DNA from: Imperialibacter sp040222815
Lineage (GTDB): Bacteria > Bacteroidota > Bacteroidia > Cytophagales > Cyclobacteriaceae
DNA: 64,000 bases
Assembly (NCBI RefSeq): GCF_040222815.1
Contig: NZ_JAVKCH010000040.1
Coordinates: forward strand, 248,001-312,000
Direction: 5' to 3'
The notes beneath the pieces are model-generated. The model was not told the DNA's origin, did no database searches, and worked only from the letters and a program-made list of their open reading frames with translations. The position numbers and the translations under genes are program-made. Of this stretch, positions 52,238 through 61,612 are shown piece after piece (positions within the stretch are counted from its first letter, which is position 1; each line of letters begins with the position of its first letter).

Positions 52238-53335
52238 ATGGATTCTGCAGAATTGAAAAAAGTTGCCCTCAACGATGTTCACGTGGCCCTGGGTGGCAAA
52301 ATGGTGCCTTTCGCAGGCTACAATATGCCTGTTCGCTACTCCTCTGACCTGGACGAACACCATACAGTTAGAAATGCCGTAGGTGTCTTCGATGTGTCGC
52401 ACATGGGAGAGTTTATGGTAGAGGGCCCGGGTGCCCTGCCCCTCATCCAAAGCGTGACATCCAACGATGCTTCGAAACTAGTAGACGGACAGGCGCAGTA
52501 CTCCTGCCTGCCCAACGACAAGGGCGGCATTGTTGACGACCTGCTGGTATATAAAATGGCTGACGAGAAATACCTGCTAGTGGTCAACGCCTCCAATATC
52601 GACAAAGACTGGAACTGGATCAGCAGCCACAATTCCTTCGGAGCGAAAATGACCAATATCTCCGACGCCACGTCACTTTTTGCGGTGCAAGGCCCCAAGG
52701 CGGTAGGAGTCCTTCAAAAGCTCACCAGCGTCGATCTTTCAGCTATTGGCTACTACCACTTCACTGTAGGCGAAATGGGCGGCATCAAAGACGTCATCAT
52801 TTCCGCTACTGGCTACACCGGCGCTGGCGGTTTTGAGCTGTACGTGAAAAATGAGGACGCTAAAAAGCTCTGGGACAAAGTATTTGAAGCAGGCGCATCG
52901 GCAGGCATCAAACCCATAGGCCTTGGCGCCAGAGACACCCTACGCCTGGAAATGGGTTTCTGTCTCTATGGCAACGACATTGACGACACCACCTCTCCCA
53001 TCGAAGCTGGCCTCGGCTGGATCACCAAGTTTACCAAAGAATTCACTAACTCCGCAGCCATCAAGACCCAAAAAGAAGCTGGTATCAGCAAAAAGCTGGT
53101 TGGCTTCGAGCTGGTTGACAGGGGCATTCCACGAGCCCACTATGAGTTATTCAATGCCTCTGAAGAAAAAATCGGCGAAGTAACCTCCGGCTCACAATCT
53201 CCCACTCTCGGCATAGGCATAGGCATGGGTTATGTCAACAAAGAATACAGCCAGCCAGACACGGAAATATTTGTGGGAGTAAGGGGCAAGTTCCTAAAGG
53301 CCAAAGTGGTAAAAGTGCCTTTTCTAAAAAAGTAA
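52238..53335 (+). CDS. gcvT: glycine cleavage system aminomethyltransferase (T protein)
   Basis: 365 residues from the ATG at 52238; an upstream in-frame start would add a 57-residue extension without family support. It opens with KKVALNDVHVALGGKMVPFA and GVFDVSHMGEF, contains NDKGGIVDDLLVYK and GYTGAGGFELYV, and ends with the C-terminal barrel (ELVDRGIPRAHYEL). The T protein transfers the methylene from the lipoylated H protein to tetrahydrofolate, releasing ammonia. Other glycine-cleavage genes are not in this window. The comB-like gene follows 4 bp downstream. Confidence 0.94.
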   Translation: MDSAELKKVALNDVHVALGGKMVPFAGYNMPVRYSSDLDEHHTVRNAVGVFDVSHMGEFMVEGPGALPLIQSVTSNDASKLVDGQAQYSCLPNDKGGIVDDLLVYKMADEKYLLVVNASNIDKDWNWISSHNSFGAKMTNISDATSLFAVQGPKAVGVLQKLTSVDLSAIGYYHFTVGEMGGIKDVIISATGYTGAGGFELYVKNEDAKKLWDKVFEAGASAGIKPIGLGARDTLRLEMGFCLYGNDIDDTTSPIEAGLGWITKFTKEFTNSAAIKTQKEAGISKKLVGFELVDRGIPRAHYELFNASEEKIGEVTSGSQSPTLGIGIGMGYVNKEYSQPDTEIFVGVRGKFLKAKVVKVPFLKK

Positions 53336-53339
53336 ACTG

Positions 53340-54047
53340 ATGAGGAATATTGACGTCTGCCTTTCTCCGGAACTAATCCATCAATACGAGTTAAAAGGCA
53401 AAATTGTGGTGGTGGTGGACATACTCAGGGCCACCTCCTGCATGGTGTCGGGCCTGGCTACCGGAGTAGCCGCCATCAAACCATTGGCCGATGTGGACAT
53501 CTGCAAAGGGCTTAAGCAGGAAGGCTACTATACGGCAGGTGAACGCAACGGCAGCAAGGTGGAAGGCTTCGACATGGGCAACTCCCCTTTCGAATACATG
53601 GAGCCTCACCTGAAAGGACAGAAAGTGGCCGTTACCACCACCAATGGTACCCTTGCCATCGAAAAGTCAAAGTCGGCGGAACAAATCATCATCGGGGCCT
53701 TCCTCAACCTGACCGCCGTTGCAAAATACATCCAGCAGCAAGACAAAGATGTGGTAGTAGTTTGTGCGGCCTGGAAAGGAAAAGTGAATCTTGAGGACAG
53801 CCTGTTTGCCGGCGCCCTGGTTGAAAGGCTGGCCACTTCGCACCAACCTGAGTGCGATGTCCCCCGAATGATGGTAAAGCTATACCAGGTCGAAAAAAAT
53901 GACCTCTTCACATTTGTGAAGGCATCGTCGCATGCCCGTCGGCTGAACAAGCTGGAGGTATTTAAGGACATCGAATTTTGCGTGCAGGAAGATCGGTTTG
54001 ATGTTGTTCCTGTGCTGAGAGAGGGACATCTCGTTTTGCCAGGTTAA
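53340..54047 (+). CDS. comB: 2-phosphosulfolactate phosphatase (ComB family)
   Basis: 235 residues with the ComB fold and active residues: VVVVDILRATSCMVSGLATG, AGERNGSKVEGFDMGNSPFE, VTTTNGTLAI and VCAAWKGKVNLEDSLFAGAL. The family removes phosphate from 2-phosphosulfolactate, a step known from coenzyme M synthesis; in bacteria it may serve sulfolactate or a related metabolite. The 4-bp gap to gcvT indicates one operon, which is not a link one would predict. Confidence 0.88.
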   Translation: MRNIDVCLSPELIHQYELKGKIVVVVDILRATSCMVSGLATGVAAIKPLADVDICKGLKQEGYYTAGERNGSKVEGFDMGNSPFEYMEPHLKGQKVAVTTTNGTLAIEKSKSAEQIIIGAFLNLTAVAKYIQQQDKDVVVVCAAWKGKVNLEDSLFAGALVERLATSHQPECDVPRMMVKLYQVEKNDLFTFVKASSHARRLNKLEVFKDIEFCVQEDRFDVVPVLREGHLVLPG

Positions 54048-54078
54048 AATAGTGCCGACGGGCAACCCCACCGGCACT
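54046..54078 (-). terminator. probable terminator of the ABC permease gene
   Basis: AGTGCCG/CGGCACT hairpin; on the minus strand it is followed by ATTTTAA. It lies between two convergent genes and could serve both. Confidence 0.55.
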
Positions 54079-54089
54079 ACATCCTTAGG

Positions 54090-56681
54090 CTACTCACTCC
54101 GCAACGTCTGCACAGGGTTGACGCTGGTAGCTTTAGTCACCTGACTTGCCACCGTCACAGCTGTTGTCACCAGCACAATGCCCATCGCCAGAATAAATGG
54201 GAGCGCCGTGGTTTCCTTGGGGTCTGGATAAATAGCGTTGATCATTTGAGTGATAAGAAAAGCACCTGCCGGCGCACCCAAAAGGAAGGCAATAAGAATC
54301 GTCCAAAAGTATTGTTTACTGGCAATTCTGATAATCTGTAGCGCATCAGCTCCCAATACCTTTCGTATGCCAAACTCCTTTTTTCTGCTTTGGATGCTAA
54401 AGCCAAGCAAGCCGAACAGGCCCAGACAAGCCAGCACAATAGCTAAGCCAGAGATGAAGCTTATGATTACAATATTTCCCTGATTCTCCTTGAAGAAGTA
54501 GTCAAAAACATCTACCTGATACTTGCTGTTGTAAGGGTCGTTAGGGGCAATTCCTGTCCATGCTGATGCAAAATATTCGTCCAGCTCTTTTTCATTCCCC
54601 GCAGCGGTTTTCACTACGAAATAATTAAAATCCTCCTCGGGAGCAGCAGTGAAAACAGATGGTAGCATTTCATCATAAAAAGCATTGCACATAAAGTTTT
54701 CCACTACCCCCACTACCGTGTACCGTGTGCTATCGTAAGTCACCTGTTGACCTATGGCATCGCCCCAACCGGCCTTTTCCACAAACATTTCTGTTACAAT
54801 GATACTTCCTGATTGGTCAGCTGCTTTGCTGTCTCCAAAGAACCGCCCTTCCTTCAGGCGGAAGCCCATCGTTTCCATATAGTTTTCGCCCACATGAAAG
54901 GCATAGGTTTTGACCTCCTTATCAAGCACCTCGGCTTTGGTGAGCTTATTGGCCCTGGCTACATGGTAGTTACTCCCGGCATAGCTCAAAACAGAGGTAT
55001 TCTTGTTAGCCGCATCCCTCAAGGCCTGAAAGTCCGACGCCTCCCCCAGTGGCATTGAAATGATTCCTTTGGGGTTGTATCCCCAGTCTTTTTCTGCCTG
55101 ATAAATGGCATTGTCAGTAAAAACAAAGCAAGCGATGATGGTGCTTATGGCAAAGAAAAACTGGAAGCCCAGCAATATTTTGCTAAAGACGTTCTTCGAA
55201 CCGAGCTTCTCATTTCCTCTGAAAATACTGGTTGGTTGAAACTTCGACACATAGAAGGCCGGGTAGGCACCGGACACCAGACCAATAAATAGCAGCAGTC
55301 CAGCAAAAAAGGCAATCAGCATTGGAAAACTTGAAAATTCAAAAGGAATAGTAATTGGGATCATTGTGTTTAGTCCAGGCAAAAAGAAATAATAGCTCAT
55401 TACGGTACCCAAAGCCAAAGCGAAAGTGCACAGAATGATGTTTTCCAAAATGAATTGGTAAATAATCTGTCGCCGGTTGCCTCCAATCACCTTCCTCATG
55501 GCTATTTCCTTCAAACGTCTTGTGGCAGCTGTGACGGAAATGTTCATATAATTAAAACAAGCCAGCAAAACCAACATAGATGCTACCACAGAAAGCCCGA
55601 TACGCCCGGCTGGGTGCCCAGCTCCACTTATCGAACCATCTATTTCAAATGACCTCAGCGCTAGTTGACTCAATGGCACCATTTCAAATTGTTCGATAGG
55701 CCATTTGCTACTTGTCTGATTCTGCAGAGCCACAAATCCATTAAAAGTCTCCTCTAACTCCTGCGACTGATGACCATCTTTCATTTCAATAAAAATAGCG
55801 TCAGTGGCATATGACCAGTCGTAGTGATCTTCGAGCTTTAAATCAAAGAAGTTGTCAATAGGCACCATGATTTCAAATGAAAAGCTCGCTTTATCCGGCG
55901 TCTTTTCCATTACCGCCCCCACCGTATAGTTCTGAATCAAACCGTTGGAATACTTGATGGAAACGTCCTTGCCCATTGGGTTTTCCTGTCCGAAATATTT
56001 CTCTGCGGTATTTTTATCAATCACCACATAGCTCTTATTCTCCAGCGCATTTACATCTCCATACTTGATGGGAAAATCAAACACTTTCAGCAGAGCCGGG
56101 TCAACAAACGATACCAACTCACTAAAAACATTGTCACCAAACCGCATATTGCCGTACTGGAATTCGACACGCACCACATTGTCAACTCCAGCGTGCTTGT
56201 CCACCAAATCCGGCCCTATCAGCAAGGGAGCATCCGCCCACATCGCAGTGCTGTTCTCGGTTTTCACATGATTGATCAATTGGTAAATATTCTTCTTGTT
56301 GGAATGGAAGTCGTCCATATGCGTCTGCATATCCACAAAAATGAAAATGGCGATGCCCATGCCTATCGCTACTGACAAGCCGAGGATATTGATGAGCGAT
56401 ATGCCCCAGTTTTTGGATAGGTTTCTGAAACCTACCGTAAAGTAATTTTTGATGAGTCCCATTTGATTAGTCTTATAATTTGAGTTTGTCCTTTTAATGT
56501 TCGCCCACCTAAAAAATCGAAGTACATTCCAAATAAACCTCCGCCTGGCCTTTCGGGTGTCAGCAGCAGCCTCCCTCTCAAAAATCTCATAGATATCCCC
56601 TTCGATCTCCTCCAGGAGATCGGGATTGCAATACCACCTCAGGAATTTATCAGCCCATTCAGGCGGCGATAGCTGCTTCAT
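54090..56681 (-). CDS. MacB/FtsX-type ABC transporter permease
   Basis: 863 residues. The first 80 residues form the permease prefix domain (PPEWADKFLRWYCNPDLLEE), common in Bacteroidota. TM1 and a long periplasmic domain follow, then the FtsX core with three membrane segments near 375-475, repeated at the C-terminus (GLAIVLACLGLFGLLGFSIQ, RKKEFGIRKVLGADALQI). Such proteins pair with an ATPase or act alone in envelope stress or peptide export. The PadR regulator overlaps its start by 4 bp. Confidence 0.93.
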   Translation of the reverse strand: MKQLSPPEWADKFLRWYCNPDLLEEIEGDIYEIFEREAAADTRKARRRFIWNVLRFFRWANIKRTNSNYKTNQMGLIKNYFTVGFRNLSKNWGISLINILGLSVAIGMGIAIFIFVDMQTHMDDFHSNKKNIYQLINHVKTENSTAMWADAPLLIGPDLVDKHAGVDNVVRVEFQYGNMRFGDNVFSELVSFVDPALLKVFDFPIKYGDVNALENKSYVVIDKNTAEKYFGQENPMGKDVSIKYSNGLIQNYTVGAVMEKTPDKASFSFEIMVPIDNFFDLKLEDHYDWSYATDAIFIEMKDGHQSQELEETFNGFVALQNQTSSKWPIEQFEMVPLSQLALRSFEIDGSISGAGHPAGRIGLSVVASMLVLLACFNYMNISVTAATRRLKEIAMRKVIGGNRRQIIYQFILENIILCTFALALGTVMSYYFFLPGLNTMIPITIPFEFSSFPMLIAFFAGLLLFIGLVSGAYPAFYVSKFQPTSIFRGNEKLGSKNVFSKILLGFQFFFAISTIIACFVFTDNAIYQAEKDWGYNPKGIISMPLGEASDFQALRDAANKNTSVLSYAGSNYHVARANKLTKAEVLDKEVKTYAFHVGENYMETMGFRLKEGRFFGDSKAADQSGSIIVTEMFVEKAGWGDAIGQQVTYDSTRYTVVGVVENFMCNAFYDEMLPSVFTAAPEEDFNYFVVKTAAGNEKELDEYFASAWTGIAPNDPYNSKYQVDVFDYFFKENQGNIVIISFISGLAIVLACLGLFGLLGFSIQSRKKEFGIRKVLGADALQIIRIASKQYFWTILIAFLLGAPAGAFLITQMINAIYPDPKETTALPFILAMGIVLVTTAVTVASQVTKATSVNPVQTLRSE

Positions 56682-57013
56682 AGTGAAAAGTTGAAGGCCA
56701 TTTTTGGTATCCTTTTGTACAGCTCGTTCCTGAAGGCAAAAGACTCATCCAGCGCCTTTTTGCCAACAGCCGTCAAAGTGAAGTACCGCTTGCGTCGCCC
56801 GCCTCTTTCGTTGGTGGCTCCTCCCATCCGTGACGTTACATAGCCCTTCTCTTCCAGCCTCCGCAACACAGCATGGGCCGCACTTACATTCATGCTTCTT
56901 CCAGTCTGCTTTTCTATTTCATCCATTACAGCCACGCCATAGGCCTCATCAAACAATGCCCCAACTGTCAGCAGTATAAGTTCTTCCAATTCACCCAAAT
57001 ACGAGCCTTTCAT
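56678..57013 (-). CDS. PadR family transcriptional regulator
   Basis: 111 residues from ATG 57013 (GTG at 57019 is possible). The winged helix reads LGELEELILLTVGALFDEAY, SAAHAVLRRLEEKGYVTSRM and GRRKRYFTLTAVGKKAL. It is the short PadR type that typically precedes a permease with the prefix domain, as here. The stop overlaps the permease start (ATGA), so the pair is co-translated. Confidence 0.94.
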   Translation of the reverse strand: MKGSYLGELEELILLTVGALFDEAYGVAVMDEIEKQTGRSMNVSAAHAVLRRLEEKGYVTSRMGGATNERGGRRKRYFTLTAVGKKALDESFAFRNELYKRIPKMAFNFSL

Positions 57014-57077
57014 AGTCACTATTAGTTATACAAACATAAAAGTAATGCATTATGTTGTCTTTTTGTAGAAGAAATAA

Positions 57078-57108
57078 AATAAAAAGAGCCGGGAGGTTAT
57101 CCCGGCTC
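57078..57108 (-). terminator. Rho-independent terminator of the lipoprotein gene
   Basis: A perfect 9-bp stem (GAGCCGGGA/TCCCGGCTC) is followed on the minus strand by five T and further T-rich sequence. It lies 22 bp after the tandem-domain lipoprotein stop. Confidence 0.9.
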
Positions 57109-57129
57109 CTGGCCCTATTCATCAATCAC

Positions 57130-58008
57130 TTATGGTTTTTTATATCTCGCCCACGTTTCATCTATGTATACGGAGTCAATTTCTTGTCCTTGTTTCACTG
57201 TCTTTTCCGCAAAAAGTGTCCATCTGTTGGCGTTAACAACACCACCAAATGTAATGGTAGCCCCCGTTAGAGTGTGACCAGACGGGTGAATCATTGCCAC
57301 ATTCTCGGTGTACGTCTTCCCGTCATAGATAATTGATCCTGTGCCTGTTCCTGAAATATAGTCCCCGTCATCATTGTATTGAATCCAAACAAAATGTGAA
57401 GGAGTCACAAGCTTCATATACTTCACAAAGCCAGGGTAGCTCATTTCAGGGCCTCCTTCCTTTTCGTGATAGGAAACCAGCTCCCAGGTTCCGACGAGAG
57501 AAGTGTCGTTTTTTGCCACCGCAGGCACCTTCCTCCACATTTCCTCAATGCGAGACGAATCCACGACAACTGTTTCAGCACTTTCGACATCAAACTCAAA
57601 ATCTTTCACGAAACCTCTATGATGCCATTCACCGTCAACAAAGTCAGCCGTGAAATTGATTTTTTGCCCGAGGATGCTACTGGTGGCTGGTAGAAAAAAT
57701 TCAATGTTTTCAACATAATTCTCACCATCGTAGGTATAAGTTCCGCCTCCCATCCCCACCAGTTGATCATTATCTTTCTGATAGCTTATCCAGGTAAAAT
57801 GGGTCGGGGTCAAGTGCTTTTGGTATAGAATATTGGAGGGGTGATTTATCCATGCCTTTCCACCACTGGAGTCGCTCATGTAAGACACCAACTCCCATGT
57901 TCCCACAAGGCTTTTGGGGGCTTCCGTTGATTCCTTACCAGAATCGTTTGAGCAGCCGCTGATAAGCACATATATACTGACAATAAAAAAGATCGAAATA
58001 TTTTTCAT
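57130..58008 (-). CDS. lipoprotein with two lipocalin-like domains
   Basis: 292 residues from ATG 58008, which puts a lipobox (VLISGCSND) at the right place; the longer frame upstream is not likely. Two copies of one domain are visible, each starting with LVGTWELVSY (about 33 and 170) and including THFTWISYQ or SHFVWIQYN and a YDGENYVEN or YDGKTYTEN motif. The repeats are clear by eye. The function is unknown; a membrane-anchored binding role is likely. Confidence 0.85.
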   Translation of the reverse strand: MKNISIFFIVSIYVLISGCSNDSGKESTEAPKSLVGTWELVSYMSDSSGGKAWINHPSNILYQKHLTPTHFTWISYQKDNDQLVGMGGGTYTYDGENYVENIEFFLPATSSILGQKINFTADFVDGEWHHRGFVKDFEFDVESAETVVVDSSRIEEMWRKVPAVAKNDTSLVGTWELVSYHEKEGGPEMSYPGFVKYMKLVTPSHFVWIQYNDDGDYISGTGTGSIIYDGKTYTENVAMIHPSGHTLTGATITFGGVVNANRWTLFAEKTVKQGQEIDSVYIDETWARYKKP

Positions 58009-58191
58009 GGCTTGACTATTTTGGGTTGGTTTCTTCATCCTTATATGATCCTCATAAAATATAAGCAATATTTCTGAGGATGTCCGAATTTTCTGCCGCT
58101 TAATATCTGCAGCATTGACAAAATCACCATCCATCGCAGGTTGACCTCACATATCGGTCACTTATAATCACTAACTTTCCAACCGATTTCA

Positions 58192-58199
58192 TAAGTTTG
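58192..58199 (+). promoter_or_regulatory. probable -7 element of the rRNA methyltransferase gene
   Basis: TAAGTTTG matches TAnnTTTG and lies 18 bp before the ATG. A -33 element is not obvious. Confidence 0.4.
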
Positions 58200-58216
58200 C
58201 GGCTTAATAAAGAACC

Positions 58217-59401
58217 ATGTCCTCCCATCCCTCTATTATTCTTAAAGCAGGAAAAGAACGCTCCATCCAGCGTTTCCACCCATGGGTATTTTCAGGGGCT
58301 ATCCAACATACTCCAAAGGAGTTAAATGAAGGCGACCTGGTGCAGGTGCTGGACAGCAGAAAGAAGTTTCTGGGAATTGGCCACTACCAAATTGGCTCCA
58401 TCACCGTGCGCATGGTGGCTTTCTCCGATGTCACAATCGATCAAGCCTTCTGGAAAGCCAAAATTGAAAAAGCAGTTGAAGCTCGCAGGGCAGTTGGTTT
58501 AACAAAAAAAGATAACCTCAATGTTTTCCGCCTGATACACGGGGAAGGCGACGGCTTACCCGGCCTGATCATGGACTACTACAACGGAACGGTGGTTTTT
58601 CAAGCGCACTCTGTTGGCATGTATCTGCTGAAAGACACTTTTGCTACTATCCTCGAAGAACTTGAGCTTCCCGTCGCCGCCTGCTACAACAAAAGCGCCG
58701 GCACCATTCCCTTTAAAGCGCCTATTCAAGCTGAAGACGGATTTATCTTTGGGGAAGGCGACACCGTGGAGGTGAACGAATACGGAAGCAAGTTCACCAT
58801 CAATGTGGTAGAAGGCCAGAAAACAGGCTTTTTTATCGACCAGCGGGAAAGCAGACGACTGCTGGAGGAGTTTAGCAAGGGGAAGAAAGTGCTTAACACG
58901 TTCTGCTACACAGGCGGCTTTTCAGTTTCTGCGCTCAAGGCCGGTGCCACAGAAGTGGTAAGTGTCGATAGTTCGCAAAAAGCCATTGACCTGACGGAGC
59001 AAATCATTGATTTGAATTTCGGGAAAACGGAAAAACATACGTCCATTTGTACGGATGCTTTTGACTATCTCGCAAAGATGCCCGACGATTTTGATGTGAT
59101 TGTGCTCGATCCACCCGCCTTTGCCAAGCATGTAAGGGTGCTTGAAAACGGGCTCAAGGGCTATCGCACGATTAACGAAAAGGCCATTAAAAAAATAAAG
59201 CCGGGAGGAATTCTGTTTACGTTTTCATGCTCTCAGGTGGTGTCACCGCAAGATTTTCGTACGGCTGTATTTTCAGCTGCCGCTGCCACAGGGCGGGAGG
59301 TTCGCATCCTGTACCAAGTCCACCAGCCAGCCGATCACCCTGTAAGCATTTACCACCCAGAGGGGGAGTATTTGAAGGGATTGGTTTTGCATATAAGTTA
59401 A
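58217..59401 (+). CDS. rlmI: SAM-dependent 23S rRNA cytosine methyltransferase (RlmI-like)
   Basis: 394 residues, close to the family length. An N-terminal PUA domain (RFHPWVFSGAIQHTPKELNE, DLVQVLDSRKKFLGIGHYQ) precedes a methyltransferase fold with VVEGQKTGFFIDQRESRRLL, VLNTFCYTGGFSVSALKAGA and VIVLDPPAFAKH, which contains the DPPAF catalytic loop. Known relatives methylate C5 of a 23S rRNA cytosine (RlmI in E. coli). Cytosolic. The gene symbol reflects family resemblance, not proven target. Confidence 0.88.
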   Translation: MSSHPSIILKAGKERSIQRFHPWVFSGAIQHTPKELNEGDLVQVLDSRKKFLGIGHYQIGSITVRMVAFSDVTIDQAFWKAKIEKAVEARRAVGLTKKDNLNVFRLIHGEGDGLPGLIMDYYNGTVVFQAHSVGMYLLKDTFATILEELELPVAACYNKSAGTIPFKAPIQAEDGFIFGEGDTVEVNEYGSKFTINVVEGQKTGFFIDQRESRRLLEEFSKGKKVLNTFCYTGGFSVSALKAGATEVVSVDSSQKAIDLTEQIIDLNFGKTEKHTSICTDAFDYLAKMPDDFDVIVLDPPAFAKHVRVLENGLKGYRTINEKAIKKIKPGGILFTFSCSQVVSPQDFRTAVFSAAAATGREVRILYQVHQPADHPVSIYHPEGEYLKGLVLHIS

Positions 59402-59409
59402 CTTTGGCC

Positions 59410-59736
59410 CTACTTCAGCTTTTCATTACCCTTGTGGCGGTTCTTGTCTCTGCTGGTCTTTTTCTCCAGGTTCTTTTGAAATGCCTCTGTTAAGTTAACT
59501 CCCGTTTGGTTGGCAAGACAAATCAACACCCATAGTACGTCGGCCATTTCATCACCTAAGTCTCTGCCCTTGTCTGATTCCTTGAACGACTGCTCACCAT
59601 AAGTCCTGGCCATAATACGGGCCAATTCTCCTACCTCTTCTGTGAGTATCGTCATGTTGGTCAGCTCATTAAAATAGCGGACACCAACAGTTTTGATCCA
59701 CTGATCTACCTGCTCCTGTGCTTGTTCTATCGTCAT
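59410..59736 (-). CDS. MazG-like nucleotide pyrophosphohydrolase
   Basis: 108 residues from ATG 59736. The MazG-type motif is visible in LTEEVGELARIMARTYGE and the downstream DLGDEMADVLWVLICLAN; the EExxE...ExxD pattern binds magnesium. Short single-domain forms like this act on unwanted nucleotides such as dUTP or dCTP. It follows dtd by 10 bp and both are minus strand, so both may serve housecleaning of nucleotides and tRNAs. Confidence 0.9.
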   Translation of the reverse strand: MTIEQAQEQVDQWIKTVGVRYFNELTNMTILTEEVGELARIMARTYGEQSFKESDKGRDLGDEMADVLWVLICLANQTGVNLTEAFQKNLEKKTSRDKNRHKGNEKLK

Positions 59737-59746
59737 ATGGAAGGAT

Positions 59747-60199
59747 TTAAGCTTTGTTCTTAGTATCAATAATGATCGTAACAGGCCCATCGTTTACAAG
59801 CGCCACTTTCATATCGGCGCCAAACTCACCCGTCTCAATTTCACGTTGCAAGTCTGTCTGTAGCTGGGCAACCATTTTTTCATAAAGAGGTATGGCCACA
59901 TCCGGCCTGGCAGCTTTGATGTAGGAAGGCCTGTTACCCTTTTTTGTGCTCGCATGTAGTGTAAACTGGCTGATAAGCAGTATGTCGCCTGCCACCTCCA
60001 CAAGGCTTCGGTTCATCACGCCGTCATCGTCATTAAAAATCCGCAGGTTGACAATCTTCCTGCTCAGCCACTCGACATCTTCCTGCGTATCCGCCTCCTC
60101 AATACCCAGAAGCAACATAATACCAGTTCCAATTTTTCCTTCGACGGCGCCGTTAATTGTTACCGATGCTTCCGACACTCTTTGAACCACTCCTATCAT
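59747..60199 (-). CDS. dtd: D-aminoacyl-tRNA deacylase
   Basis: 150 residues, the usual length. The signatures are VVQRVSEASVTING at the start, LLISQFTLHASTKKGNRPSY (SQFTL motif) and VNDGPVTIIIDT at the end, which carries the GP-cis motif. DTD removes D-amino acids from mischarged tRNA. Cytosolic and near-universal. It is upstream of the MazG-like gene in a likely operon. Confidence 0.97.
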   Translation of the reverse strand: MIGVVQRVSEASVTINGAVEGKIGTGIMLLLGIEEADTQEDVEWLSRKIVNLRIFNDDDGVMNRSLVEVAGDILLISQFTLHASTKKGNRPSYIKAARPDVAIPLYEKMVAQLQTDLQREIETGEFGADMKVALVNDGPVTIIIDTKNKA

Positions 60200-60262
60200 T
60201 ACTCTTATTTATCCTGCAAAAAAAACTATCAGCTTCAAAGTACGATTAATGATCAATCCGGG

Positions 60263-60934
60263 CTAATCCTTTGTGGCGGTAATTTTTTCAATTTGTCGGG
60301 AGGGGAAAACATGGAGGCCTGGTAGCCCCTTTTTGGCTGTGACCACCATTCCTTTTGCCACCCTGCTGGCCTCAATAGCAAAAAGCTTTCTACTCGATCC
60401 TATCATAAAAAAGGAGAATAGGTTGGAAAAAAACTTGGCAATTTCTTCGAAAGGGCGACGCTCATTCCTTTCACCCAAAAGAAGCGAAGGTTGGTAAATA
60501 TACAGCGAAGGGAGGCTCAGTTTTTTCAATGCATCCTCCAGCATTCCTTTCACCTTGTTGTAATAAATGACCGACTCAGCATTGGCTCCCAGCGCAGTAA
60601 CCACATGAAATTGCTCACATGTGGCAGTTTTAGCGGCCACTTGAGCCAGATTGAAACAGTAGGTATAATCCACTTTGAAAAACGCTTCCTTCGATCCGGC
60701 CTTTTTTAAAGTAGTGCCCAGGCAGCAAAAAAAATGCTGGGCCTGAATGTCAGCGGAAAGGCTCTCCAAATTCTCAAAATCTGTTATAACAACACGGACT
60801 TTGCTGCTTTCAGATAGAAGTTCTCTTCGTGTGAGGACTACAATTTTATCGTAATAATCATCGCCAACCAGCTGATCCAGCAACGATGTACCAACCAGAC
60901 CAGTGGCGCCAGCTATAAGTGCAGTCTTACCCAT
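60263..60934 (-). CDS. NAD(P)-binding Rossmann-fold protein, atypical SDR/HTATIP2-like
   Basis: 223 residues starting TALIAGATGLVGTSLLDQLV, a GxxGxxG dinucleotide motif. FFCCLGTTLKKAGSKEAFFK and VTALGANAESVIYYNKVKG give an atypical SDR pattern of the CC3/TIP30 (HTATIP2) type. The usual catalytic Tyr-Lys pair is displaced to YNKVKG. The reaction is unknown. Confidence 0.85.
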   Translation of the reverse strand: MGKTALIAGATGLVGTSLLDQLVGDDYYDKIVVLTRRELLSESSKVRVVITDFENLESLSADIQAQHFFCCLGTTLKKAGSKEAFFKVDYTYCFNLAQVAAKTATCEQFHVVTALGANAESVIYYNKVKGMLEDALKKLSLPSLYIYQPSLLLGERNERRPFEEIAKFFSNLFSFFMIGSSRKLFAIEASRVAKGMVVTAKKGLPGLHVFPSRQIEKITATKD

Positions 60935-61199
60935 ATCATTGAAGTTTAATTGTCGGCAACTCTATCTAAAGGCTAGTTAAAACCATTGACGGATACCGCC
61001 ACTGCGGCCACTCTTTCCACAGACCTTTTTTCTGGCTGGTGCTGGCTGAGAAAAAACACTTACCCGCTTATCTAAATATTAATTGCTGGCATTAAACGGT
61101 AAGTCGTTTAAGATAAAGTTATTTCCATCTTGCTTAAGTACAAAATATCCTTTGGAAATTTAATCAAGGTATATGCTGCCCACTATCGGCCAACCCTTT

Positions 61200-61607
61200 T
61201 TAAATCGAAAAATTATCCCTTTCCCATAAAAGATACTCGTCAATATCCTGCTTTAAGCTGCGGTAAATAAAAGCAATCATTGAGATATCATCGATAAGAC
61301 CCAGCGCTGGGATAAAATCAGGAATAAGGTCAATGGGGGTAATGAAATAAATAAGACCTGCAACCAGGAGGACGATACTTTTCCAGGGCATCACACGGTA
61401 ATTACCAGAAATATAGTTCTTCACCATTCTGGAAATGACCTTGATCCGGCCAACAAAACCACTGAGTCTCTCACTGCTTTGGGTAATCTCGCCTAGCTTT
61501 GTGGACACACTCCCAATTATTTTATCCACACGATCACCATCCCGAAGTACCCGCTCGGCTTTCCTTTCATACGACGACAGTGCTTTCTTTTCCTTGTTCT
61601 CCTCCAT
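61200..61607 (-). CDS. YkvA family membrane protein (DUF1232)
   Basis: 135 residues with the DUF1232 core IVLLVAGLIYFITPIDLIPD and FIPALGLIDDISMIAFIYRS. The N-terminal 50 residues are charged and likely helical. The family is widespread with unknown role, probably with one or two membrane segments. It lies 5 bp after a second membrane-anchored gene. Confidence 0.9.
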   Translation of the reverse strand: MEENKEKKALSSYERKAERVLRDGDRVDKIIGSVSTKLGEITQSSERLSGFVGRIKVISRMVKNYISGNYRVMPWKSIVLLVAGLIYFITPIDLIPDFIPALGLIDDISMIAFIYRSLKQDIDEYLLWERDNFSI

Positions 61608-61612
61608 ATGAC

